Shown here one piece after another: positions 26,427 to 35,259 of a stretch of DNA of 64,000 bases; position 1 is the stretch's first letter; the number at the start of each line of letters is the position of its first letter. The notes beneath the pieces were generated by a model. The model saw only the letters and a program-made list of their open reading frames with translations. It was not told the DNA's origin and did no database searches. This stretch comes from Verrucomicrobiia bacterium (lineage in GTDB: Bacteria; Verrucomicrobiota; Verrucomicrobiia; JABWAM01). The stretch spans positions 1 to 64,000 of the forward strand of contig JAQUAF010000006.1 of NCBI GenBank assembly GCA_028687435.1, given 5' to 3'. The position numbers were made by a program, and so were the translations under genes.

Positions 26427-26870
26427 GAGCAAATGAGATGGTTATTCACATGATTTCCCTCGCAGTTTTGACACCCTGGGAGGGAAGGGAGATGATATGC
26501 AGAATAGATCGCAAAGGATATTGAAAAATTCGCTGTTTTATTACGTTGATAGATGAAAATAGAAGCGCTTTTCGCAACATGCTTGTTTTCAATGGGTTGC
26601 GACTTATTCACAGGCTCCTCCGGAGGTTGTTCCATGGGATTTAAGAGGAAAAAAAGAAGGAATGGCCCCGATCTCCCTCTGAGAAAGCCCTTCAGTCAGA
26701 TTGGATTGGAACAGGATGTTCATGGGTGAGGGAGGGTTTTTCACAAGTTATTCACAACGCTTTGGCTGATCTCTTGGGCGCGTCGCGCCGGAGTTTAAGC
26801 AGCAGTTTTTTGAGTGCAAGACTTTTTTGAAAAAATTTTTAAAATTTTGTTTTCGATGGCCGCCCCGACG
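26427..26870. other. Probable chromosomal origin of replication (oriC)
   Basis: Upstream of dnaA lie three exact TTATTCACA boxes at 26442-26450, 26605-26613 and 26748-26756, plus the weaker TTTTTCACA at 26737. A strongly AT-rich run (about 26820-26860, TTTTTTGAAAAAATTTTTAA) follows and would serve as the unwinding element. The first box sits in the dnaA leader. No gene fits this spacer. Confidence 0.75.
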
Positions 26871-26910
26871 TCATTCCCGCGTATGCGCATGAGCAAGGAT
26901 TGAGTGATGA

Positions 26911-27009
26911 GTGAAATTCACATCGATAGACAGGATGGACAGGATCAAATTCAAATCGGCCCTTCAGAATTTAAAATATCCTATTCATCCTGTTCATCAA
27001 TGTTCAATA
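26911..27009. repeat. Fold-back repeat with GACAGGAT units
   Basis: ATCGATAGACAGGATGGACA at the left is opposed by CTATTCATCCTGTTCATCAA at the right, about 75% complementary. A related pair flanks 60709-60950 and a fragment lies near 43540. Confidence 0.6.
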
Positions 27010-27065
27010 AATCTGGCCAGATGCCTTGATTCGCGGATGCGGAAATCCAGTGTTGTCGTGACGGT

Positions 27066-28130
27066 TTAATGAATCATCTCCCTTGCTGCGTTGAGAACTT
27101 GTGGCGTGTCAAGAAGCCGCAGACAATCGCCGTGTCCCAACGGACACAACCGTTCAAAACATGGCTGGCACTCAAGGGAATGATAGAGCGCCCGATGATT
27201 TTCGCCAAATGGACCGCTGCGTCGCCACGATGTGGAACCGAAAAGCATGAGAACCCGCGGCACACCTGTTGCGTTGGCCATGTGCACAGGGCCGGTATCG
27301 GGGCCAATCACCAGCCGGCAGCGACGGAAGACCTCCGCCAATTCGGCCAGGGAGACCTGTCCGGTCAGATTAAAAATTCCGGGGTCATGGGCTGGCTGGC
27401 TTCCGGGACGGGTTGGCCATAGCGGATCGGCGGTTTCCACGTCACCCGGCCCGCCAAGAATCAGCACCCGGTGTTCTTTCGCGAGGGCGTCTCCCAGTTC
27501 CTGCCAGCAGGCCAAAGGCCAGTTTTTGCTGGCCCAAGCGCTCCAGGGACAAAAGGCAATGGTGGAAATCGGATTTTTCCCAAGCAGGGCATCCACCCCG
27601 GCCACGGTTTCTGGAGTGGCGGGAGGAAGCAGATACCGGGCTTTTTTCAAGTTGGCGCCCAGATAGCGGGCGGGTTCCAGGTAACGCTTGACCAGTGGAA
27701 ACGACGGATCGAAGGTTGGGCGGTCACAGACATATTCATTCAGAAACCAATGGGCGCATTCGCGGGTGCGGTCGTGGCCGATGCGCCGCGGAGCGCCGCT
27801 GAGACGGCACCAGAGGCCGCTCTTGAAAAGGCCCTGCAGATCAATGGCTGCGTCAAAACGTTTGCGCCGCAACTGACGGCAGATTTTCCATGCCGCCGCG
27901 CCGCCGCGCAGCCAGTCGGCGGCTGAAGTTCCGAGTTTCTTGCGCCGCCAGTCCCGGTCCAGCACAAATAATTCATCCAGACACGGATGCCCCTGCAACA
28001 CGGGGGCATGGGTGTTTTCCACCAGCCATGAGATTTCCCAATCCGGAAAAGATTCCTTCAATGCCACCAGGAAGGGAATTCCCTGAATCACATCACCAAG
28101 AGCGGAAAGGCGGACAATCAGAATCTTCAT
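27066..28130 (-). CDS. LPS heptosyltransferase-like glycosyltransferase (GT9)
   Basis: The 354-residue protein starts MKILIVRLSALGDVIQGIP and contains HPCLDELFVLDRDW, then IAFCPWSAWASKNWPLACW, LILGGPGDVE and the nucleotide-sugar motif GPDTGPVHMANATGVP, the standard two-Rossmann-domain GT9 fold of WaaC/WaaF. These enzymes add heptose (or an analogous sugar) from an ADP-activated donor to the LPS inner core at the cytoplasmic membrane. The sequence is closest in style to WaaC, but donor and acceptor cannot be fixed. It lies alone beyond the origin. The nucleotidyltransferase-kinase fusion at 55733 could make its donor. Confidence 0.88.
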   Translation of the reverse strand: MKILIVRLSALGDVIQGIPFLVALKESFPDWEISWLVENTHAPVLQGHPCLDELFVLDRDWRRKKLGTSAADWLRGGAAAWKICRQLRRKRFDAAIDLQGLFKSGLWCRLSGAPRRIGHDRTRECAHWFLNEYVCDRPTFDPSFPLVKRYLEPARYLGANLKKARYLLPPATPETVAGVDALLGKNPISTIAFCPWSAWASKNWPLACWQELGDALAKEHRVLILGGPGDVETADPLWPTRPGSQPAHDPGIFNLTGQVSLAELAEVFRRCRLVIGPDTGPVHMANATGVPRVLMLFGSTSWRRSGPFGENHRALYHSLECQPCFERLCPLGHGDCLRLLDTPQVLNAAREMIH

Positions 28131-28639
28131 GGGTGGGGACGCATTATCCCGAACCCCGGGAAAAGGTCAACAGCCGGGTGTGGCAAAATCGGGCATGGTT
28201 CAACGTTTTAAGAACAACGTTAAACATGGTTCGAAACCGGGTAACCCTTTCAACCCGCCGCCCTATTCTCTTGTTTTTCGCTTTCAACTGGCGTATTGCT
28301 CGCGCCAGCGATGATGGTTTTTTCACCTTGAAAACGGCGGTGCGGGAGCCCCGCCCTCCATCATCTCCCGTTGGAAGCTTGCGTTGAGCGTTGGGTGTTG
28401 CACGGCGCCCCCGGGTCAACAAAGTTTATGGCGTCGGTTGCGGAATGGCCGCGAAAAGGCGCAAAAGAAGCAAACTCAAAGTTTGCCGGATGAAAACGAA
28501 ATTGCGACAGTCTCTGGATTCCCGCATCCGCGGGAATGACGGAAGGGGAGCATGCCATTTTCAATATCCCGATTTTTCGGTATGTTTATTTCACCATCGT
28601 CATTCCCGCGAAAGCGGGAATCCAGCTTTATTCGTAAAC
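28131..28639. other. Repeat-filled spacer before tyrA
   Basis: No gene is supported. The stretch holds one arm of the GC-rich hairpin family (28335-28358) and two REP-like palindromes in opposite orientation: CTGGATTCCCGCATCCGCGG near 28515 and CATTCCCGCGAAAGCGGGAA near 28600. Confidence 0.65.
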
Positions 28640-28670
28640 CGTGAACCCTGAACCCCTGAACCACCGACCC
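28640..28670 (+). repeat. TGAACCCC array directly before tyrA
   Basis: Units GTGAACCC, TGAACCCC and TGAACCACC run up to the ATG at 28671, leaving no space for a Shine-Dalgarno sequence. Confidence 0.65.
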
Positions 28671-29579
28671 ATGCCCAAGAAACACAAAAGCAGCGTTGTT
28701 TCCCCGGAAAGCGGTTCCGCCCGGTTCCGCCAGGTCACCATCCTTGGTCCGGGCTTGTTGGGCGGATCGGTGGGAATGGCGATTCGGAAAAGAAAACTTG
28801 CCCGGCGGGTGGTGATTTGGGGACGGCGTTTGGAGGCAGCCCGGGAAGCGGTGAAGAAGGGCGCCGCCGATGCGGTGGCCGGTTCTCCGGACGAAGCTGT
28901 GGCAGGGTCCGATCTGGTGATTCTTTGCACTCCTGTTGAAATCATGCCTGATCTGGCCAGGCAGTTCCGGGCCCGGCTGGCGCGCGGCGCCATCGTGACC
29001 GATGTGGGCAGCACAAAATATGAAGTGGTGAAAGTCCTTTCCCAGATTCTGGAACGCAAGGCGGCGTTTGTCGGGGCGCATCCCATGGCAGGATCGGAAA
29101 AGGACGGGTTGAAAGCGGCCCGTGCAAATCTTTTCGACGGCGCGGTGTGCATTCTCACCCCCTTGCCCCAGACCGCGATGAAGGCGGTGGACCGCGTCCG
29201 TGTTTTTTGGGAACGTCTTGGCTGCCGCCTTCGCACCGCCACACCGTCCGAGCATGATGAATGGGTGGCCTCCATCAGTCATTTGCCGCATCTGACCGCC
29301 GCCGCCCTGGTCAATTCCGTGGCGCGGGGAACCCCCCGGGCATTTGATGTTGCGGGCAATGGTTTTCGCGACACCACCCGTGTGGCAGCCGGTCCCGCGG
29401 AGATGTGGACGGGCATCATCCTGAGCAACCGTGAGGAAATCCGCCGCAACCTGCAACGATTGATTGACGAATTGGAAACTCTCAACCGCCATATCACCAA
29501 CCATGCCGCCGCCGATCTTCTGGCCTGTCTTCGTGCCGCCCGCGAACAAAGGATCGCCTTGAAAAGGCTGAAAGGCTGA
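28671..29579 (+). CDS. tyrA: Prephenate dehydrogenase (TyrA family)
   Basis: TyrA oxidatively decarboxylates prephenate (or arogenate) with NAD(P), giving the tyrosine precursor. The Rossmann glycines LGPGLLGGSVGMA lie near residues 25-37. VTDVGSTKYEVV, then GAHPMAGSEKDGL and the C-terminal helical HDEWVASISHLPH and GFRDTTRVA are the conserved substrate-site segments. From the ATG at 28671 there are 302 residues. A GTG at 28641 lies inside the tandem array and is less likely. No chorismate mutase or ACT domain is fused. aroA follows 37 bases later, so the two aromatic-pathway genes form an operon. Confidence 0.92.
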   Translation: MPKKHKSSVVSPESGSARFRQVTILGPGLLGGSVGMAIRKRKLARRVVIWGRRLEAAREAVKKGAADAVAGSPDEAVAGSDLVILCTPVEIMPDLARQFRARLARGAIVTDVGSTKYEVVKVLSQILERKAAFVGAHPMAGSEKDGLKAARANLFDGAVCILTPLPQTAMKAVDRVRVFWERLGCRLRTATPSEHDEWVASISHLPHLTAAALVNSVARGTPRAFDVAGNGFRDTTRVAAGPAEMWTGIILSNREEIRRNLQRLIDELETLNRHITNHAAADLLACLRAAREQRIALKRLKG

Positions 29580-29616
29580 AGGATAAAATCGAAAATGGTG
29601 GAGAACCACTGAACCG

Positions 29617-31089
29617 TTGAACCCTCTTCCTCCAACCCTTCTCATCCGTCCGCTTTCCGTGCCTTTTCATGCCACGGTGGCGGTGCCTGGATCCAAAAGC
29701 ATCACCAACCGTGTGTTGACGCTGGCGGCATTGAGCCGTGGGAGCAGTGTCTTGAGGGGCGCCCTTTGGGCCGAGGACACGGAAGTGATGGTGGATTGCC
29801 TGCAACGGCTGGGGTTTCAAGTGAAGGTCCGGTCCGACCCTTCTCATGGGGCAAACCGTCTCATTGAGGTGGAAGGGCAGGGGGGTGTGATCCCAAAGGG
29901 CGGTACGAAATCGGAGCCGTTGAATCTTGAGGTGGCCACTGCGGGGACCGCCGCGCGTTTTCTGACCGCCATGGTTTGTCTCGGCCGCGGCTGGTACCGG
30001 CTCGATGGCTCGGCCCGCATGAGGCAGCGTCCGGTGGAGGACTTGCTGGAGGCGCTGGCGCAGATGGGAGTGAATGCCCGAAGCGAGAACGGCAACGGCT
30101 GTTTTCCCGTGCTGATTGAAGCCCGCGGATTGGGGGGTGGCACAGTGGAGGTTTCCGGGGAAAAAAGCAGCCAGTTTGCCTCCGCCCTCATGCTGGTCAG
30201 CGGATGTCTGGCGGCGGATATGACCGTAAAAATTTCCGGCAAACGGGTTTCGGAGCCTTTTTTGGATCTGACCGCCGCATTGATGAGCCAGGCGATGGGG
30301 AGGGAAGGGGAGAAATTCCGCCGTCAGACAGGCGGGCGCGAATGTCGTTTTGAAATTCCCGCCGCAGGTTATGCCGCCCGCGATTGGCGGATTGAACCCG
30401 ATGCCACCGCCGCTTCCTATCCCCTGGCCATGGCCGCCATCCTCGGAGGACAGGCAAGGGTGCCCCATCTTCATGCCGGCGCTTTGCAGGGCGACATCCG
30501 TTTCTGGGTGATTCTTCGTGAGTTTTGCGGACGTTGTGTTCTGCCTCAACCGGGCGAGGAATGCCGGTTGGACGGTCCCTGGATGTGGGCGGAGGACCGG
30601 TCGCTCTATTTTGCGCCGATTTCCGACACTTTCATCACCATGTCGGTAATCGCTCCCTTTGGTCAGGCGCCCCTCACCATGAAAGGTCTGGCGCACACCC
30701 GGTTGCAGGAAAGCGATCGTCTGGCCGCCGTGGCCGGCGAACTGGCCAAAACCGGCGTGAAAACCGAGATTTTGGACGACGACAGCCTGCGAATTCATCC
30801 CTGCCATCAATGGAGGGAAGCGGTCATTGACCCCCATAACGATCACCGTCTGGCCATGGCGTTTGCCGTGCTGGGACTGCGCGACGTCATGGGAGGAGCC
30901 CGTCCCTGGCTGCGAATCGACAATCCTTCCTGTGTGAACAAGACCTTTCCGAATTTCTTCGAGGTTTTGGAGGAAGCCGCCGCCCAATCCCAACTTCATG
31001 CCGGACGCCCCCATGAGCCCGTGATTTTAACCCCCGAAGGCCAGCCGGTGTATCCAAACGGCCATAAAAACGCAGGGCAAACGCATTAA
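29617..31089 (+). CDS. aroA: 3-phosphoshikimate 1-carboxyvinyltransferase (EPSP synthase)
   Basis: AroA joins shikimate 3-phosphate to phosphoenolpyruvate, the sixth shikimate-pathway step. PGSKSITNRVLTLAALS forms the substrate loop. Further family blocks are TAGTAARFLTAM, RMRQRPVEDLLEAL, GEKSSQFASALML, ISDTFITMSV, RLQESDRLAA and DPHNDHRLAMAFAV. The 490-residue product is longer than the usual about 430-440; extra residues are a loop near 235-250 and a C-terminal tail of about 30. The start is a TTG within a TGAACC-type unit. It is co-transcribed with tyrA. Confidence 0.93.
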   Translation: MNPLPPTLLIRPLSVPFHATVAVPGSKSITNRVLTLAALSRGSSVLRGALWAEDTEVMVDCLQRLGFQVKVRSDPSHGANRLIEVEGQGGVIPKGGTKSEPLNLEVATAGTAARFLTAMVCLGRGWYRLDGSARMRQRPVEDLLEALAQMGVNARSENGNGCFPVLIEARGLGGGTVEVSGEKSSQFASALMLVSGCLAADMTVKISGKRVSEPFLDLTAALMSQAMGREGEKFRRQTGGRECRFEIPAAGYAARDWRIEPDATAASYPLAMAAILGGQARVPHLHAGALQGDIRFWVILREFCGRCVLPQPGEECRLDGPWMWAEDRSLYFAPISDTFITMSVIAPFGQAPLTMKGLAHTRLQESDRLAAVAGELAKTGVKTEILDDDSLRIHPCHQWREAVIDPHNDHRLAMAFAVLGLRDVMGGARPWLRIDNPSCVNKTFPNFFEVLEEAAAQSQLHAGRPHEPVILTPEGQPVYPNGHKNAGQTH

Positions 31090-31130
31090 AATCGGGGAAT
31101 GCGAAGGATTTTTATATTGAGAAGACCTCT

Positions 31131-31212
31131 GGATTCCCGCTTTCACGGGAATGACGGGAGGGGGTGTTGCATGTTTTCTTCGTCATTCCCGCGAAAGTGG
31201 GAATCCAGTCGA
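31131..31212. repeat. Paired REP-like palindromes
   Basis: CTGGATTCCCG-TTTCACGGGAATGACG and CATTCCCGCGAAAGTGGGAA face each other, 20-odd bases apart, after aroA. The pair could also act as a terminator, although no T-run follows. Confidence 0.65.
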
Positions 31213-31285
31213 CTTTGCGCCTACACCAAAGCCCCGTCATGGCGAAAACACGGATCGATTTTAATGCGTTTGCTGAGAGAAAATA

Positions 31286-31320
31286 CTTGATATTTGATGA
31301 TGACATCATAAAATATCAAG
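31286..31320. promoter_or_regulatory. Inverted repeat overlapping the translation start region of the ATPase gene
   Basis: Perfect 10-base arms CTTGATATTT (31286-31295) and AAATATCAAG (31311-31320) enclose GATGATGACATCATA, which is itself nearly palindromic. The element ends four bases before the ATG at 31325, occupying the place of a ribosome-binding site. Confidence 0.65.
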
Positions 31321-31324
31321 CGTA

Positions 31325-32569
31325 ATGTATCGAAATCGCTATTTGGAGCGCAAAATTTCCCAATATCGTGCCCATTTTCCAGTTTTGCTGGTCATTGGCG
31401 CACGACAGGTTGGGAAAACCACTTTGCTGGAGAAGCTGCTTTCAAAGGAATGCCGTCAGATTACTTTCGATCCGGTTTTGGATGTAGGCCAAGCTCGTCA
31501 AGATCCCTACTTTTTTCTGGATCAACATCCCCCTCCCATTATTCTCGATGAGATTCAATATGCGCCTGAGTTGCTGTCAGCGATTAAACGGCGTGTGGAT
31601 GGGGATCCCAAGCCTGGACAATACTTTTTGACCGGATCGCAAAATCCCGCGCTGCTTAAAAACGTAAGCGAAAGTCTTGCGGGAAGGGTCATGATTTTTG
31701 AGATGCAGGCCCTTTCGCTTGCGGAGCGCTGTGGCGCGGGGGCAAAAGGAGGGTGGGTGGAGGATCTCTTTCAAAAAGATGCCGCCGAAAAAATTCGCGT
31801 TCGCCAACTGTTGCCGTCACGAGATGTGGAAGCCACGCTTTTTTCGCGTGTTTGGAGGGGCGGTTTTCCCCGGTTGCTGGATCTTCCCGACGCGATGCTG
31901 GCCGATATTTTTTCCTCTTATGTGCGAACTTGCATTGAACGCGATATCCGGTTGCTGGCGGAGGTGCAGGATCAGCAACTCTTTTCGCGGTTTTTGTCCC
32001 TTTGCGCCGCCCTCACGGCTCAGGAAGTCAACCGTCATCAGCTTGGCAGGGAATTGGGGATGACATCCCAGACGGCCCAACGCTGGTTGTCCCTTCTAAA
32101 AGCCACTTTTCAATGGATTGAAATACCGGCTTTTCATGGAAACGTCATCAAACGGATCAGTTCCCATCCCAAAGGGTACGTCGCGGATACGGGGCTGGCG
32201 TCTTATTTGCAAAGGATTTCCTCTCCGGAAGCCTTGTCGGGACATCCTCTTCAGGGTGCGTTGTTTGAAACGCATGTTGTTCTGGACATTCAAAAGCAGG
32301 CAACCCTGTGCAAGATGGCCCCTCAATTTTACCATTGGCGCGCCCACAGCGGGGGGGAAGTGGATCTGCTGCTCGAACGCGACGGACTTTATGTGCCGGT
32401 TGAAATCAAAAGCGCCGCCCGGATTTCCGCCGGCGATACGCGGGGGATCCGTTCCTTTCGCCAGACTTATCCCGGTCTGAATCACGGGTTGGGAATCATC
32501 GTGGCTGCCGTCGCGGAACCCTTCCTGTTGTCCGAAGATATTCTGGTCATTCCTTACGATCTCGCCTGA
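31325..32569 (+). CDS. DUF4143-type AAA+ ATPase with nuclease-like tail
   Basis: The 414-residue protein has Walker A GARQVGKT (25-32), Walker B IILDEIQ near 83, and the sensor FLTGSQN. A winged-helix DUF4143 region follows (about 215-330), and near the end GGEVDLLLERDG and VPVEIKSA fit a PD-(D/E)XK-like fold. These common ATPases are of unknown role; they are often mobile and resemble archaeal ATPases used as toxin-like or defence proteins. The gene stands alone, with an inverted repeat at its start and no visible Shine-Dalgarno sequence. Confidence 0.85.
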   Translation: MYRNRYLERKISQYRAHFPVLLVIGARQVGKTTLLEKLLSKECRQITFDPVLDVGQARQDPYFFLDQHPPPIILDEIQYAPELLSAIKRRVDGDPKPGQYFLTGSQNPALLKNVSESLAGRVMIFEMQALSLAERCGAGAKGGWVEDLFQKDAAEKIRVRQLLPSRDVEATLFSRVWRGGFPRLLDLPDAMLADIFSSYVRTCIERDIRLLAEVQDQQLFSRFLSLCAALTAQEVNRHQLGRELGMTSQTAQRWLSLLKATFQWIEIPAFHGNVIKRISSHPKGYVADTGLASYLQRISSPEALSGHPLQGALFETHVVLDIQKQATLCKMAPQFYHWRAHSGGEVDLLLERDGLYVPVEIKSAARISAGDTRGIRSFRQTYPGLNHGLGIIVAAVAEPFLLSEDILVIPYDLA

Positions 32570-32698
32570 GAATTACTTTTCAGACAGGCCCTGCGGCGGC
32601 AACGATCATCCGAGCCGGCGAATGATCCGCCTTTTTTGGCGTTTGAATTTAAATCTTGAATTTTGAATCCCGAACCGTGAATCTCCCACTTTGGCTGA

Positions 32699-33691
32699 AT
32701 GAACTCTGCGTTGCTTTATCTTCATCTTCAACCACCCGAACAGGGCAGCCGTCCTTCGGAAACGTCGTCCAAGGCTTCAACGCAGAAGTTGACCATGCGG
32801 GAAAGGGTGGTCAGCGCTTTGCAGCGGCGCACGGATTTGCCCGCTTTCCCGGCTACGGCTCACCGTCTTGCCGCCACCTTTAATAATCCCTTGGTGGATA
32901 TCAGCGAAGTGGCGGAGATTGCCCGCCTTGATCCGGGCATCACCTCGCGATGTTTGCGTCTGGCCAGTTCGCCAGTCTTTGGCGGGCACATCATCAGCAC
33001 GCTTGAGGAAGCCCTGATGTTATTGGGCGCAAATGAGGTTCGCAAGGTGGCCGCCAGCATAGTGGTGATCGATTCCCTCAAACACATGAGGGTCAAGATC
33101 AATTGGGAGCTTTTCTGGCTTCACAGTCTCCTGGTTGCCCGCCTCGCCGAACGGCTTGCCAACGCCTATCGCGAAACCGATGGGCGTGAGTACATGGCCG
33201 GTCTTCTCCACGATGTCGGCAAGCTGTTCATTGAATATTATTTTCCACAGGAATTTGAGCTGGTCCTGATGCGGGCGGTCAACAGCCGCGCCGGCATGTA
33301 CGAGGCCGAGAGCCGTCTTCTCGATATCAACCATGCCGAGGTGACAGCCATGTTGTGCGACAAGTGGAATCTCAACCATGAACTGATCGGAGGCATCCAG
33401 TTTCACCACGAGCCGCTCTCGAGTTTCAACAGCGATCCCAATGATCCGACCTATACGCCGCTTCTTGCCCTTTGTATTTGTATTGCCGACCGGATTGCCA
33501 ATATTTGCCATGCCAACATTCAGGGCGCCGAAAATTGGGATAACGTGGCGGTTGAAAGCATGACGGAATGGACGGCCTTGAAGGAAAAATTCAAGCCGGT
33601 CCGCACCCTCATGCTGGACGTGGCGGGCGAATTGCAAAAAGCGCAGGAACTGATCGCCAGCTTCAAGGAGCCGCTTGCCAAGGCGCAGTGA
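32699..33691 (+). CDS. HDOD-domain signalling protein
   Basis: This 330-residue protein is an HDOD domain over most of its length: LPAFPATAHRLAATF, IARLDPGITSRCLRLA, STLEEALMLLGANEVR, and YMAGLLHDVGKLFIEYYF with the HD pair retained, then FHHEP. HDOD proteins act in output steps of signalling, often linked to cyclic-di-GMP or chemotaxis, and usually lack phosphodiesterase activity. Residues 1-32 are polar and may not be translated; M33 (MRERVV) is an alternative start. It has no obvious partner gene. Confidence 0.85.
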   Translation: MNSALLYLHLQPPEQGSRPSETSSKASTQKLTMRERVVSALQRRTDLPAFPATAHRLAATFNNPLVDISEVAEIARLDPGITSRCLRLASSPVFGGHIISTLEEALMLLGANEVRKVAASIVVIDSLKHMRVKINWELFWLHSLLVARLAERLANAYRETDGREYMAGLLHDVGKLFIEYYFPQEFELVLMRAVNSRAGMYEAESRLLDINHAEVTAMLCDKWNLNHELIGGIQFHHEPLSSFNSDPNDPTYTPLLALCICIADRIANICHANIQGAENWDNVAVESMTEWTALKEKFKPVRTLMLDVAGELQKAQELIASFKEPLAKAQ

Positions 33692-33712
33692 CAAGGTTTC
33701 ATTGAGCAGGCG

Positions 33713-33973
33713 TTGATGTTTAGGAAATTCGGTTTGGCGAAAAAGGCGGTGCAGGAGCCCCGCCTGCGTGGCCAAAGCCACTTCCGCCTTCGCACGAGTG
33801 CTTCGGCGAGACAGGCCGGCGTGGCGACGGCCCGCCCTCCATTTGTCGCGAAATGAATGGAGGGCGGGGCTCCCGCACCGCCTTGCCGGTTTTCTGCGTC
33901 GAGCGCTTGTCTCGCCGAAGCGCTTGGGCGAAGGCGGATCAAGCAGTTGCCGGGCCTTGAGCCCGGCTTAATT
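33713..33973 (-). repeat. GC-rich fold-back repeat family, long copy C
   Basis: Starts TTGATGTTTAGGAAATTCGG, then both GC-rich arms, CGAAGCGCTTGGGCGAAGGC and CCGGGCTT, ending GGCTTAATTT. The orientation is opposite to copies A and B, and it begins 22 bases after the HDOD stop. Confidence 0.8.
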
Positions 33974-33989
33974 TGTCACCCTTGCGGTG

Positions 33990-34057
33990 ATGAACCCCTG
34001 AACCTTTGAACCGTGAACCGTGAACCGTTGAACCTTTGAACCCTTGCCCCTGAACCA
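33990..34057 (+). repeat. TGAACC array before maf
   Basis: At least seven units of TGAACCCC, TGAACCTT, TGAACCG and TGAACCGT run to four bases before the TTG start of maf. Confidence 0.75.
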
Positions 34058-34060
34058 CGC

Positions 34061-34756
34061 TTGAAAATCAAGGATTCCAAATCCACCATCCCAAGTCTCA
34101 TCCTGGCTTCCGCCTCCCCGCGAAGGCGCGAATTGCTTGAGGAGGAGGGCATCCCCTTCAAAGTCTGCGCGGCCCATGTTCGCGAAATCGGTTGGAACCG
34201 GGAGGTCAAACGCCGTTGGGGCGGCGCGGCCGCTGTCGCCCGCGAAAACGCGCGCCGCAAATCCCTGGCCGCGTCGCGCCGACATCCGGGCAAATGGGTT
34301 CTGGGCGCCGACACCGTGGTGGTCTGGCGCGGCGAAGTCTTCGGCAAACCCGGGGATCTGGCGGAGGCGTTCGAAATGCTGCAAAAGTTGAACGGCCGCA
34401 CGCATCAGGTGATCACCGGCGTCTGCCTGGCGTGTTCCCGCCGGGTCGTATGTCTGGCGGCGGTCCGGTCGCGGGTGACTTTCAAGAAGCTGACTCCCGC
34501 CCAAATCCGCCGTTACCTGCGGTTGATCAATCCCCTCGACAAGGCCGGCGCCTACGCCGCCCAGGAACACGGACGCTCCATCATCCGGCGCGTCGAAGGT
34601 TCATGGACCAACGTCGTCGGCTTGCCCATGGAATGGGTGCGGCGGCATGTCTTATTAAAAACCCTTCAGTCTGTCCATCCGGCTTATTCCAGAGGCATGA
34701 ACGTTCCGCCAAAGGTGCATTCCGACCCAATTAAAGGTGTAAGGCCATGTGTATGA
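34061..34756 (+). CDS. maf: Maf-like nucleoside triphosphate pyrophosphatase
   Basis: Maf proteins hydrolyse non-canonical or modified nucleoside triphosphates (dTTP, UTP and others) to monophosphates. The sequence shows ASASPRRRELL, then AVARENARRKSL, VLGADTVVVWRGEVFGKP, TGVCLACS and DKAGAYAAQ, which cover both substrate-binding strands and the metal site. The start is TTG at 34061, right after the tandem array. The product has 231 residues, about 30 more than typical; the extra C-terminal tail overlaps a convergent gene and is probably the result of a lost stop codon. Confidence 0.9.
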   Translation: MKIKDSKSTIPSLILASASPRRRELLEEEGIPFKVCAAHVREIGWNREVKRRWGGAAAVARENARRKSLAASRRHPGKWVLGADTVVVWRGEVFGKPGDLAEAFEMLQKLNGRTHQVITGVCLACSRRVVCLAAVRSRVTFKKLTPAQIRRYLRLINPLDKAGAYAAQEHGRSIIRRVEGSWTNVVGLPMEWVRRHVLLKTLQSVHPAYSRGMNVPPKVHSDPIKGVRPCV

Positions 34757-35259
34757 ACCCTGAAAACATCATTGGAATAACCAACGCCACTCCAAGAACA
34801 ACCGGTTCGAGCACCACAAAAACACACCCCGCAATTCAACAGATTTGCAATATTAATATTGAGAATTGTAGTGGTTAGTTGGTTTGAATTTTTTGAAAAC
34901 CCAAAAACACATAATCCTGATGCGCCATCAGCGTCAGCATAAATCCGTCCGTATAAGTCAATTTTACATTTTTTTAAAAGCGTAATGGTTGCCCCGTTGG
35001 CTGTGTTGGTAACATAGTTGTAAACGATACCTTGGCCACTATTGGTTATGACATTCAATGTGCACATTATTTTGGTATCGACTGAACCGTAATGGCTGAA
35101 TCCTGCTGTTCTCAACTCATAAACCTCGGGCAGACAGGGCCAAACAGCGACTACCGTTCGGTTGGTTCCCGTTCCCACAGTCAGTTCATAATCTTCGCTG
35201 TAAATGTTAAAGGCGATGATGGCAGACAAAATAAGAGCGAAACACAGGATTTTCTTCAT
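34684..35259 (-). CDS. Secreted hypothetical protein
   Basis: This 191-residue product has a clear signal peptide (about 1-20, KKILCFALILSAIIAFNI). The mature part is rich in threonine, asparagine, glycine and cysteine with many short beta-like stretches (YELTVGTGTNRTVVAVW, IVYNYVTNTANGATITLL). Six or more cysteines near the end (NCGVCFCGARTGC) could form disulfides. I do not recognise a family. Its last about 73 bases overlap the convergent maf gene. Composition is AT-richer than its neighbours. Confidence 0.6.
   Translation of the reverse strand: MKKILCFALILSAIIAFNIYSEDYELTVGTGTNRTVVAVWPCLPEVYELRTAGFSHYGSVDTKIMCTLNVITNSGQGIVYNYVTNTANGATITLLKKCKIDLYGRIYADADGASGLCVFGFSKNSNQLTTTILNINIANLLNCGVCFCGARTGCSWSGVGYSNDVFRVHTHGLTPLIGSECTFGGTFMPLE

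Noticed and set aside
25095-26453. 452-residue open frame antisense to dnaA
   Set aside because: Shadow; dnaA on the other strand is unmistakable.
29494-31014. 506-residue open frame antisense to aroA
   Set aside because: Shadow of aroA with low-complexity composition.
33520-33942. Small frames with GGAGAPPS or PALHLSRNEWRAGLPHRLAG phrases (also near 10143, 19551, 35818 and 59320)
   Set aside because: They are translations of the GC-rich fold-back repeat, identical at several sites, not genes.
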